Origin: an uncultured Lysobacteraceae bacterium
Lineage (GTDB): Bacteria; Pseudomonadota; Gammaproteobacteria; Xanthomonadales; Xanthomonadaceae
Length of the DNA stretch: 39,674 bases
Assembly (NCBI GenBank): GCA_946480825.1
Contig: CAMLLG010000032.1
Span: forward strand, 1-39,674
Reading direction: 5' to 3'
Shown: in pieces, positions 1 through 7,084 of the stretch
Layout: each line of letters opens with the position of its first letter
Position numbering within the stretch: the stretch's first letter is position 1
Made by a program: the position numbers and the translations under genes
The notes under the pieces: model-generated
What the model was told of the DNA's origin: nothing
The model's input: only the letters and a program-made list of their open reading frames with translations
Database searches by the model: none

Positions 1-820
1 CGACGATGATCGCGTTGTTGCCGCCCAGTTCCAGCAGCGAACGGCCCATGCGGCGGGCGACGCGCTCGCCGACCATGCGCCCGACCTTGGTCGAGCCGGT
101 GAAGCTGATCAGCGGAATGCGCTTGTCGTCGACGAACTGCTGCGCGAGGTCGCTGCCGGCGTCGTTGAACAGGAAGAAGATGTCCGGGAAGCCGCCGGCC
201 TTCAGTGCGTCGTTGCAGATCTTCATCGACGCGATCGCCGAGAGCGGGGTCTTCGGCGACGGCTTCCAGATCGTGATGTCGCCGCAGATGGCGGCGATGA
301 ACGAATTCCAGGCCCACACCGCGACCGGGAAGTTGAAGGCCGAGATCACGCCGACCAGACCGATCGGGTGCCACTGCTCGTACATGCGGTGGCCCGGACG
401 CTCGCTGTGCATGGTCAGGCCGTAGAGCTGGCGCGACAGGCCGACCGCGAACTCGCCGATGTCGATCATTTCCTGCACTTCGCCGTCGCCCTCGGGCTTG
501 GACTTGCCCATCTCCAGCGCGACCAGCGAACCGAGCGCGTCCTTGTGCGTTCTCAGGGCGTCGGCGCAGAGGCGGATGGCCTCGCCGCGGCGCGGGGCCG
601 GGGTGGTGCGCCAGATCCTGAAGGCGGCCTGGGCGCGCGCGACGATCAGGTCGTAATCGGCCTGCGACGAGGCCTGCACCCGGCCCAGCACCTCGCCGGT
701 GGTCGGGTTGACCGGCTCGATCACCCCGGCATCGGCGGTGGTGGACCACTCCCCATGGCCGAGATAGGTGCCGGATTCGCTGGCGCCGAGGCCGAGCGCG
801 GTGAGGACGGGGTGGGTCAT
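1..820 (-). CDS. amaB: ALDH7-family aldehyde dehydrogenase (L-piperidine-6-carboxylate / aminoadipate-semialdehyde type), 3' part outside window
   Basis: The 273 visible codons start at ATG 820-818, with AGGAG about seven bases upstream. The product begins MTHPVLTALGLG. It carries the aldehyde dehydrogenase Rossmann core: a FNFPVAVWAWN stretch, the NAD-contact KPSPKTPL, the SFTGSTKVGR loop and, at the window edge, ELGGNNAIIV, whose Glu is the general base. The NN after ELGG is typical of the antiquitin/ALDH7 group, which oxidises alpha-aminoadipate semialdehyde (piperideine-6-carboxylate) in lysine breakdown, so I assign it there. The catalytic cysteine would lie about 35 residues further on and is cut off. 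No signal peptide is seen, so a cytosolic enzyme is expected. tRNA-Arg lies upstream on the same strand. Substrate is family inference. Confidence 0.9.
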   Translation of the reverse strand, partial: MTHPVLTALGLGASESGTYLGHGEWSTTADAGVIEPVNPTTGEVLGRVQASSQADYDLIVARAQAAFRIWRTTPAPRRGEAIRLCADALRTHKDALGSLVALEMGKSKPEGDGEVQEMIDIGEFAVGLSRQLYGLTMHSERPGHRMYEQWHPIGLVGVISAFNFPVAVWAWNSFIAAICGDITIWKPSPKTPLSAIASMKICNDALKAGGFPDIFFLFNDAGSDLAQQFVDDKRIPLISFTGSTKVGRMVGERVARRMGRSLLELGGNNAIIV

Positions 821-895
821 CGGGAAACTCCTGGGTGCTGACCGGCGGCCCGCGACGGGGCGGCCGGCGTCGTTCGAGAGGAAGAGATGCGCAAC

Positions 896-972
896 TGGCG
901 GCCCCGACACGATTCGAACGTGCGACCTGTCCCTTAGGAGGGGACCGCTCTATCCAGCTGAGCTACGGGGCC
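896..972 (-). tRNA. tRNA-Arg, anticodon CCT
   Basis: On the minus strand the 77 bases fold as a standard cloverleaf. The acceptor GGCCCCG pairs with CGGGGCC, followed by G and an encoded CCA. The D arm GCTCAGCTGGATAGAGC and T arm with GTTCGAATC are intact. The anticodon stem GTCCC/GGGAC encloses loop CTCCTAA, giving anticodon CCT (reads AGG). Its 3' end lies 76 bases before the aldehyde dehydrogenase start. A GATAAT hexamer at 988-983 is a possible -10 box; no convincing -35 is visible. Confidence 0.97.
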
Positions 973-1054
973 AAGACCGGGAATTATCGCAGGCTTGGCC
1001 GGCCCCCGGCACCCCCGGAAGCCACACCCGACACGCGCGGCCGACCGCTTTGCA

Positions 1055-1077
1055 CCCCTCTCCCATCGGGAGAGGGG
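1055..1077. repeat. 10-bp perfect hairpin, REP-like
   Basis: CCCCTCTCCC (1055-1064) and GGGAGAGGGG (1068-1077) form a perfect inverted repeat around ATC. A second G-rich copy, GGGGGAGAGGG, follows at about 1080-1090. This motif occurs as a dispersed intergenic palindrome in many GC-rich proteobacteria. It lies 3' of the minus-strand repeat-protein gene and could act as an RNA-stabilising or terminator-like hairpin, but it has no T tract. The rest of the 973-1186 gap contains no convincing ORF. Confidence 0.7.
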
Positions 1078-1120
1078 CCGGGGGAGAGGGTCCGTCGGCC
1101 CACGATCTGCCGTCGTTCTC

Positions 1121-1144
1121 GTAGGAGGGCCTTCAGGCCCGATC
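1121..1144 (+). repeat. GTAG-headed REP-like element
   Basis: GTAGGAGGGCCTTCAGGCCC starts with GTAG and contains GGGCCT (1127-1132) and AGGCCC (1135-1140) as a perfect short hairpin. GTAG followed by a hairpin is the form of the Stenotrophomonas SMAG/REP families mobilised in trans by RAYT transposases. No RAYT gene is visible in this window. One copy is seen here, so family membership is inference. Confidence 0.6.
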
Positions 1145-1186
1145 TTCTTGGCTCCCAACCCAATCCATCCGAAAAACGTGCTTCGC

Positions 1187-3187
1187 TCAATCCTCGCGCC
1201 GCTTGGTCAGGCCGGAGACGATGGCGACCAGTAGTAGGCTGGCAATCCAGCCGAACAGGGTCTGGAACCAGATGACGAGGCGAGCCGCGTGCCCCCAGCT
1301 CGGAGTGAACAGTTCCCGCCACCACGACGACTTCGGTGTCGGGATGATCGGCGCCCAATCCTTCTGCTGCTGCACATCGACCAGCGGCAGCAGAACGTCC
1401 AGAGAATAGGCGAGCGGACTGAAACCGGTGTATTCACCGCGCAGCTTCTCGCAGAGATACCAGTTGCCCGCACCAACGACCGGCTTGTCCTTGGGTAACT
1501 TCGTGGATTCGGTCTTCGCTTCATCGCTGCCGGGGACGCAGACGCGATAGGCCTCGTGCTGGAACACCAGGGGGTTGCTCGGCGCGAACACGTCGTTTGG
1601 CGGCAATGCAGCACACCAGTAGAACGCAGCGCTGCCCAACCACACCGCGAGCATCCATGTAATCAACCGCATGGGGCGGTATCCGTAGCCGGTGAGTGCC
1701 CAGAACCACCAATGAGAAAAGCGTGAGAGATACCGATAGATCGACTTCCGGAACCAACCCCACTGCGGAGGCGCCACGCCGATAAGGTCAGCCCTCCGAA
1801 GACGGTGTTCAAAGGCGATAGCGACCTGGCGAGCATCTTCGTTGTGCCCCATCTCGTGCAAGACTTTTCGCAGCTGCTTCCAAGGTTGTGGCCGGAAATC
1901 TGCGCCAGTGTCTGATAGGCCGCTCATGGCCGGCTGCTGTTTATCCAGCCATGCTAGACGCACAATTGCATTGGTTGGCGCGCCGCTGCCTAGGGTACTG
2001 TAGGTAAAGCCATCAAGCGTAAGGTTGCTCTTCCATGCGTTGGCGTCGTCTACCAAGACGCCAACCGAAGCGGAAGCGAGTGATACTTTTTCTGCAGGCG
2101 ACAGAAGATCTGCAAACCAAAATGTACCGATAACGCGCATTCGGTCTGCACGGAGTGAATATCCATCATTTCCTTCGAATAGTCCGGTTAGACACGAAAA
2201 AGATCCTCTAATCTGTATTCCAGATACTATTACGCTGTGAGTAGCATTGAAGTTGTTGTGAAGGTAAACGTCGCCGTCAACCGTAGCGCAGGAGGCATCC
2301 AATGATGCTCTGCCTTGGCCATCGAAATGAGCGTCTTGGCATAAAAGGCTCCCGCAGATTCGAGTGCTTAGCATATAAACGGGCCCAATGGATTTGAATC
2401 CAGAGCAAAGGAATACGCTGCCTTGTATTGTGGAGAGATCTAGTAAGAGAGATTCTTTGCCATTTCCAGATAATTGGCCGTTCACGCAAGAAAATAGGCC
2501 CATAATTTTACTATGTCTGATATCTACACTTCCTAAAGCTTCAAAGCCATCGCATAGAAGTACATCTCCATTGATGGAAGCGCTGATAGCGCAAAGCGCA
2601 TCGCTGGCGCCGCCGTCGAACTTTCCATTTGCGCAATAAAGTGATCCATTAATCTCGGCGCGCAAAAGATTGACTTCGCCTGTAGATCTAAATCCATCGG
2701 ACATGGACACAGATCCGCGTGTGCTTAATCCTTCACCTTCTATCCCTGGGACGCTGGAGCCGACAAGCGATAGGTTGCCGAGTAATGTGCTGCAAATCAG
2801 GATTATTTTTCTGTCGAAACTGCATGATTCGCAATTTATTCCCATTGCGACATTGGAATTCTCTAGATCAAGTTCTCCAGTAATCCATGCGCCGAAGAGT
2901 CGTGCGCCTCGCTCATGAATTATTACTCTCTCATCTCCGCCGAGAAGTATGAATCGCAAAAGCTCCGCGCGAATCGTGTTCTCCTCAGCCGATTTTTCTG
3001 GTCGCTCGTCGCTGATCCTCGCGATTTCACCCCGCGCCGCAGCCTTCAGCAACTTCCGCTCAGCTGGCAGCAACGGCTCGAAATCGCTCAGCGAGCGGCC
3101 ATAGGCACGTGCAGGTATCTGCGCTTTCTTCCGCGGTTTGCGCCGAGATGGTTTCGCTGCCGGTGCATCGTCTTCCGTCGTGCTCAT
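1187..3187 (-). CDS. Membrane protein with four tandem 49-residue beta-helix-like repeats
   Basis: This is a 666-residue protein with start ATG 3187-3185 and a GGGGG-rich Shine-Dalgarno a few bases upstream. Residues 1-30 are Lys/Arg/Pro-rich. Residues 90-360 are a repeat region. Equivalent glycines fall at 158, 207, 256, 305 and 354, an exact 49-residue period, each starting a G-x-V-x-L-like strand. Parallel positions repeat too: G181, G230, G279 and G328, then C185, C234, C283 and C332. Two coils per unit suggest a right-handed beta-helix. The C-terminus has membrane segments near 506-528 and 634-660, with a semi-hydrophobic YSLDVLLPLVD stretch (594-604) between them, reminiscent of two-TM channels but without TVGYG. 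Similar proteins are sometimes labelled membrane-associated oxidoreductase, for which I see no motif. The gene is AT-rich in its middle (60 bases at 2161-2220 hold only 23 G/C), unlike all neighbours. Function unknown. Confidence 0.88.
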   Translation of the reverse strand: MSTTEDDAPAAKPSRRKPRKKAQIPARAYGRSLSDFEPLLPAERKLLKAAARGEIARISDERPEKSAEENTIRAELLRFILLGGDERVIIHERGARLFGAWITGELDLENSNVAMGINCESCSFDRKIILICSTLLGNLSLVGSSVPGIEGEGLSTRGSVSMSDGFRSTGEVNLLRAEINGSLYCANGKFDGGASDALCAISASINGDVLLCDGFEALGSVDIRHSKIMGLFSCVNGQLSGNGKESLLLDLSTIQGSVFLCSGFKSIGPVYMLSTRICGSLLCQDAHFDGQGRASLDASCATVDGDVYLHNNFNATHSVIVSGIQIRGSFSCLTGLFEGNDGYSLRADRMRVIGTFWFADLLSPAEKVSLASASVGVLVDDANAWKSNLTLDGFTYSTLGSGAPTNAIVRLAWLDKQQPAMSGLSDTGADFRPQPWKQLRKVLHEMGHNEDARQVAIAFEHRLRRADLIGVAPPQWGWFRKSIYRYLSRFSHWWFWALTGYGYRPMRLITWMLAVWLGSAAFYWCAALPPNDVFAPSNPLVFQHEAYRVCVPGSDEAKTESTKLPKDKPVVGAGNWYLCEKLRGEYTGFSPLAYSLDVLLPLVDVQQQKDWAPIIPTPKSSWWRELFTPSWGHAARLVIWFQTLFGWIASLLLVAIVSGLTKRRED
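2129..2716 (-). repeat. Four tandem 147-bp coding units (49 residues each)
   Basis: The units correspond to residues 158-206, 207-255, 256-304 and 305-353 of the preceding protein. Each has the pattern G[SD]V-x-[LM/YL], then [GN]F near position 8, a second G-x-V strand 12 residues in, then I-x-G-x-[LF]-x-C at about position 24 and a [FL]-x-G turn near position 33. The DNA copies are diverged; only the protein pattern and exact period are conserved. Confidence 0.85.
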
Positions 3188-3274
3188 CCTTCCCCCTTTG
3201 CCGCGAAGCTCTGCGTTGTCGTGGCGGCAGGCAAAGGGTAGTGGATGCCTGTCGGCCCTGTGCGGGGCATGAGG

Positions 3275-3290
3275 CTGTCTGATCTGACAG
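3275..3290. promoter_or_regulatory. Inverted repeat in divergent intergenic region
   Basis: CTGTC (3275-3279) and GACAG (3286-3290) flank TGATCT in the 172-base gap between the divergently transcribed repeat protein and the sulfatase. It could be an operator for either gene. Five-base arms are short, so chance cannot be excluded. Confidence 0.3.
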
Positions 3291-3359
3291 GTAAGCCGCC
3301 ATGCACACGCAACATCGATCCGGGCATGATGCGGGTCCAGTCACGGAAAGGACGCGATC

Positions 3360-5507
3360 ATGACTACAGCGGCAGGGCAGGGAACGGGGCAGGGCGGCGG
3401 CGATGGCGATGACCAGCCGATCCGCGATGCGGTGCAGGCGTTGAAGGCAGTCCGCGACACCCGCCCCAACATTCTCATGATCCTGGTGGATCAGCTGTAC
3501 TACCCGGAGAAGGGCTACGGCGACGCCGGGTTCGCCAACGACATCAAGAAGATCCTGTCGTTCGTCGGCAGCCTCGAAGGCAACGAATACGCGAAGCATT
3601 TCCCCGGGTTCTGCAAGCTGCGCGAGTACGCGACGGTGTTCACCGACCACACCATCGCCGAATCGGCCTGCATTCCCAGCCGCGCCAGCATCATGACCGG
3701 CCAGTACGGCACGCGCACCGGCGTGACCCAGACCGACGGTCTGTTCAAGAGTGGCGATGCCTCGAATTTCCCGTGGCTGCGCCACGACGGCGCGCCGACC
3801 GCGGGCGATTACTTCCGCGAGTTGGGCTACACCACGCATTACTTCGGCAAGTGGCACGTCAGCGAGCCGCCGGAGCACACCCTGCAGGCTTATGGCTTCA
3901 GCGACTGGGAGTTGTCGTGGCCGGAGCCGCACGGCGCGTCGATCAACAATCTCGGCACCTTCCGCGATTACCAGTTCGCCGATCTGGCCTGCACGTTCCT
4001 GCGTTGTCGCGGCCTGGGCGTGCCGTACAACCGCGCGCTGTCGCAGCAGGGCATGGACCGGCCGCTGGATCCGCGCCAGCCGCAGACCGCACCGTTCTTC
4101 GCGGTGTGCTCGTTCACCAATCCGCACGACATCGCGACCTATCCCACGCTGCCGCGTGGCCTGAAGCCGGACTGGCCGGCACCGGACGACGCTTCGCAGG
4201 TCGTGGTCGCGCCGCCGTCGCCGGTGGGGCCCGGCGGTTCGGTGCCGATTCCGCCGCGGGGCACGGTCAGCACGACCCCGACCGAGGGCACGTTCCGGGT
4301 GCCGATGAATCCCACCGGCCTGCCGCAGGACTGCGCCACCGCATCGCCGACCCAGGACGAAGATCTGCTGACCAACAACAAGCCGCGGGCGCAGTTCGAC
4401 GCCTCGTACAAGGTCGGGCTGGGGCTGGCGTCGGCGACCGGTCTGGCGATCGCGCAGGGTATCGGCGGCGATCCGGACACGGTGCTGCAGAACGCGGTGA
4501 AGGCGACGCTGGGCATCGCCATCCCGTTCCAGTTGCAGAACGACCCGAACGGCGCCGGCGTCGGCTTTCTGCAGTACTACGCCTACATGATCTCGATGGT
4601 CGACCGCCACATCCTGCGCGTGCTGCAGACGCTGGAAGAGAGCGGTCTGCGCGACGACACCATCGTCGTCTTCGCGTCCGACCACGGCGAGTACGGCGCC
4701 GCGCACGGCATGCAGATCGAGAAGTGGCACGGTGCCTATCAGGAAGCGGTGCACGTGCCGCTGCTGGTGTCGAGCTGTCGATTCAACGAACATCGCGACC
4801 GGCCGCGCGCGGTCGACGCGCAGACCAGCCATATCGACCTCCTGCCGACCCTGCTGAAGCTGGCGCACGCCACCGACGAACACATCGAACGCGCGCGTCG
4901 CAATCTCTCGAAGACGCATCTCGCGGCCGCGCTGCCCGGCGCGAATCTCGTCCCGGTGCTGCGGCGCGGTTGCGGCCCCGTGATCGGCCCGGACGGTCAC
5001 GAACGCAAGGGCGTGCTGTTCGCGACCGACGACATGATCACCGAGCCGCTGCCGCGCGACGATGACCCGCACAACATCAAGTCCTGGCAGCAGTTCGAGG
5101 TGTTCGCGGCCACGGTCGAGCTGCTGCGCACGCCGCCGACGGAGGGCGCGCCGTCGCATCCGTACGTGCCCGCGCTGTCGCCCGGCGCGGTGCCGCAGCC
5201 GGCGCATGTGCGCGCGCTGCGCTCGGGGCCGTGGAAACTGGTGCGCTACTGCGACCCGTGGAGCGAAAAGCCGGTGCCGGACGAGTGGGAGCTGTACAAC
5301 CTCGAACACGATCCGATCGAGAAGACCAATCTGCTTGTGTACAACGGCACGTTCCCGACCGCGATCGACTCGCTGCCGCAGCCGCACGTCGCCGCCGAGA
5401 TCGAACGCATCGCCAGCGAACTGCGTGCGGAACTGCAAAAGCAGGAACTCGCGCTGTTGTCGCCGTATCCGTCGGCGTACCCGACCGCGGGTATCGAAGC
5501 GCACTGA
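3360..5507 (+). CDS. Sulfatase-family hydrolase (formylglycine type)
   Basis: This 715-residue alkaline-phosphatase-superfamily sulfatase starts at ATG 3360 behind GGAAAGGA. Residues 36-45 (PNILMILVDQ) supply the metal-binding Asp44. ACIPSRASIMTG at 103-114 is the sulfatase signature: Cys104 in C-x-P-S-R would be oxidised to formylglycine. YFGKWH (161-166) carries the conserved Lys and His, and ASDHGEYG (439-446) gives the distal metal ligands Asp441/His442. It hydrolyses sulfate esters; the substrate cannot be told. Oddities: the N-terminus is a Gly/Gln/Asp-rich stretch with no signal peptide, and residues about 275-400 are a Pro/Gly-rich insertion before the helix preceding DHG. No transporter or formylglycine-generating enzyme is adjacent; the SUMF1-like domain at 28242-30290 lacks the needed cysteines. 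A strong terminator follows. Confidence 0.93.
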   Translation: MTTAAGQGTGQGGGDGDDQPIRDAVQALKAVRDTRPNILMILVDQLYYPEKGYGDAGFANDIKKILSFVGSLEGNEYAKHFPGFCKLREYATVFTDHTIAESACIPSRASIMTGQYGTRTGVTQTDGLFKSGDASNFPWLRHDGAPTAGDYFRELGYTTHYFGKWHVSEPPEHTLQAYGFSDWELSWPEPHGASINNLGTFRDYQFADLACTFLRCRGLGVPYNRALSQQGMDRPLDPRQPQTAPFFAVCSFTNPHDIATYPTLPRGLKPDWPAPDDASQVVVAPPSPVGPGGSVPIPPRGTVSTTPTEGTFRVPMNPTGLPQDCATASPTQDEDLLTNNKPRAQFDASYKVGLGLASATGLAIAQGIGGDPDTVLQNAVKATLGIAIPFQLQNDPNGAGVGFLQYYAYMISMVDRHILRVLQTLEESGLRDDTIVVFASDHGEYGAAHGMQIEKWHGAYQEAVHVPLLVSSCRFNEHRDRPRAVDAQTSHIDLLPTLLKLAHATDEHIERARRNLSKTHLAAALPGANLVPVLRRGCGPVIGPDGHERKGVLFATDDMITEPLPRDDDPHNIKSWQQFEVFAATVELLRTPPTEGAPSHPYVPALSPGAVPQPAHVRALRSGPWKLVRYCDPWSEKPVPDEWELYNLEHDPIEKTNLLVYNGTFPTAIDSLPQPHVAAEIERIASELRAELQKQELALLSPYPSAYPTAGIEAH

Positions 5508-5527
5508 TCTGTGCAGCACGAGCGAAT

Positions 5528-5555
5528 AAAAACGGGGCCCGCGGGCCCCGTTTTT
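5528..5555. terminator. Bidirectional intrinsic terminator
   Basis: AAAAACGGGGCCC, a GC loop, then GGGCCCCGTTTTT form a near-perfect stem with an A tract on one side and six Ts on the other. It therefore ends both the sulfatase (+, stop 5507) and the convergent glycine-zipper gene (-, stop 5592). Confidence 0.95.
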
Positions 5556-5591
5556 TCTGCTGCGTGAAGTGCGCCGATCACGCCGGATGTA

Positions 5592-6335
5592 TCACTCCGG
5601 ACGCACGTCCACGCGGACGCGGATGCGATCGCCGGGGTGATAATCGGTACGCGTGACGTACTGTCGGCCGGCGTACTCGTAGGTCACGTCGTAGCCGCCG
5701 ATGTCGTCCGGGACCGAGGCGGAATAGCGGCTGTCGTCGCCGTCGCGGACCGGGTCGCAGACGGTGACGCGGGTGCGGCGGGTCTGCTCCTCTTTGTTGC
5801 GCTGCGCCGATTCGTAGACTTCGCGGCCGGCCATGCCGCCGACCATCGAGCCGACGGCGGCGGTGGCGTAGCGGGCGGAACCGCCGCCGACTTTGCTGCC
5901 CAGCGCGGCGCCGACGAGGCCGCCGATCACCGTGGCGACGTTGCGGCCGGTGGGCGTGCCGTAGCCGTCGTTGCCGTCGTAACGACGGTCGTCGTAGCGT
6001 CTGTCGGTGTAGCGGTCGTCGTAACGGTCGTCGTAACCGCGGTCGCTGTAACGACGGTCGTCGTAGCGATCGTCGTAGCTGCGATCGCGTTGCTCGCTGT
6101 AATAGCCGTCCTCGCTGTAGCAGTTGTTCGCCGAGACGCGGGTCGGGCCGTAGCCCGCCCGGAAGACCGGATCCACGCGCAACACGCGGGCGTAGTCGTA
6201 ATAGGGCGCGTCGGACGGCGCGTACCTGCTTTCGGCCGGAAGTGAAGACGTGACGTTCTGCGCGGAGGCGATGCCGCTGGCGGCCATCGGAACGATCAGG
6301 GCGGCGGCGAGAATCGAAGCGGCGATGCGAGGCAT
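5592..6335 (-). CDS. Glycine-zipper envelope protein with Tyr/Asp/Arg repeats
   Basis: I choose ATG 6335-6333 (247 residues) over the longer frame opening because GGAG lies eight bases upstream and the product then starts with a signal peptide, MPRIAASILAAALIVPMAAS, with probable cleavage after ASA (residue 25). Residues 84-120 are a low-complexity run of DDRY/DRRY units. Residues 136-172 form a glycine-zipper 2TM segment (VIGGLVGAALGSKVGGG and later VGSMVGGMAGREV), as in the Rick_17kDa antigen / YmgG families that associate with the outer membrane. The C-terminal about 70 residues are a beta-rich tail. A periplasmic or outer-membrane location is inferred; molecular function is unknown. It is convergent with the sulfatase across a shared terminator. 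Confidence 0.88.
   Translation of the reverse strand: MPRIAASILAAALIVPMAASGIASAQNVTSSLPAESRYAPSDAPYYDYARVLRVDPVFRAGYGPTRVSANNCYSEDGYYSEQRDRSYDDRYDDRRYSDRGYDDRYDDRYTDRRYDDRRYDGNDGYGTPTGRNVATVIGGLVGAALGSKVGGGSARYATAAVGSMVGGMAGREVYESAQRNKEEQTRRTRVTVCDPVRDGDDSRYSASVPDDIGGYDVTYEYAGRQYVTRTDYHPGDRIRVRVDVRPE
5976..6086 (-). repeat. Degenerate DDRY-coding repeat
   Basis: About 110 bases encode repeated Asp-Asp-Arg-Tyr / Asp-Arg-Arg-Tyr units (residues 84-120 of the glycine-zipper protein). The DNA is built of near-identical GTCGTAACG/GTCGTCGTA words, which makes copy-number change by slippage plausible. Confidence 0.75.
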
Positions 6336-6496
6336 GGTGGACTCCGGACGCCGGAATGGCGCGACCGGCACGCTAGGGCCGCGCGGTTAACGGCGGGCTG
6401 AATTTTCCGGCCCGGAAGGGATCGGGGCCGGCATCGTTTACCTGGCCCTCATCGCATACGCGACGGCCGTCGGTTTTCGGAGTCGGCGGGTGCCTT

Positions 6497-6928
6497 TCAG
6501 GCCGCGTTCGTGCGTTCGTACCGGGTCTCGCCGCGGCCGGCGTCGCCGGCATCGCGCCAACCGTGGCGTTCGTAGAAAACCCGTGCGCGGGTCCCGGTGC
6601 CGGTGGTCAGCCAGAGTACGGACACGGGTTGGGTCAGGAACCAATCGATCATCGCGGCATGCAGGCGACGGCCGAGCCCGCGTCCCTGCGATTCCGGACG
6701 CACGAACAGCGCCCAGACGTTGCCGCTTTGGCCATTGCCGACGGCGAAGCCTTCGATGCGCCCATTCTCTTCGATCACCCAGCCGCGGCCGGTGTCTTCG
6801 ATCGCGGCGCGCACCTCGTCATCGGAAATCGTGCCCGGCGTGAGCGTGTTCTCGGTCACCGCATAGCGGACTTCCCAGAGCCCGGGAATATCGGCCGCGA
6901 CGGCCCGGCGGAGGATCGATGTCGACAT
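6497..6928 (-). CDS. GNAT-family N-acetyltransferase
   Basis: This 143-residue GNAT-fold protein starts at ATG 6928-6926. Strand 4 plus the acetyl-CoA pyrophosphate loop is WALFVRPESQGRGLGRRLH (72-90), with the Q-G-R-G-L-G motif at 81-86. Downstream, VLWLTTGTGTRARVFYERHGW matches the strand 5/alpha 4 region with the Tyr commonly used as general acid. It transfers acetyl from acetyl-CoA to an amine; the substrate (small molecule or protein N-terminus) cannot be inferred. No strong Shine-Dalgarno is visible before this ATG, and the frame is open far upstream, but homology-like content begins here. It is divergent from comEC, with 156 bases between them. Confidence 0.88.
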   Translation of the reverse strand: MSTSILRRAVAADIPGLWEVRYAVTENTLTPGTISDDEVRAAIEDTGRGWVIEENGRIEGFAVGNGQSGNVWALFVRPESQGRGLGRRLHAAMIDWFLTQPVSVLWLTTGTGTRARVFYERHGWRDAGDAGRGETRYERTNAA

Positions 6929-7084
6929 GGGCGGCAGCGCGTGGACGGTGCGTGCATCGTATCCCGTCGCGCGGATCGTGGCGGCCATGTCGGAAAAGCC
7001 CGACACGACGACAGGCGCTGCGCCGATATCCGGAAGACGCCCCGGACGCGACGCTGCAGGCTCCCTGGTCCGCTGGAGTCCACC

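Noticed and set aside
969..1000. GGCCAAG/CTTGGCC inverted repeat at the tRNA-Arg 5' end as an operator
   Set aside because: One arm lies partly in the tRNA acceptor and the arms are GC-rich; chance is likely, and no regulator is suggested.
3060..5519. 819-codon minus-strand frame opposite the sulfatase
   Set aside because: Shadow of the sulfatase gene, no motif, Arg/Val/Gln-rich.
6563..7084. Upstream extension of comEC
   Set aside because: No homologous-looking sequence before the hydrophobic start, overlaps the GNAT gene antisense, and a good Shine-Dalgarno precedes GTG 7085.
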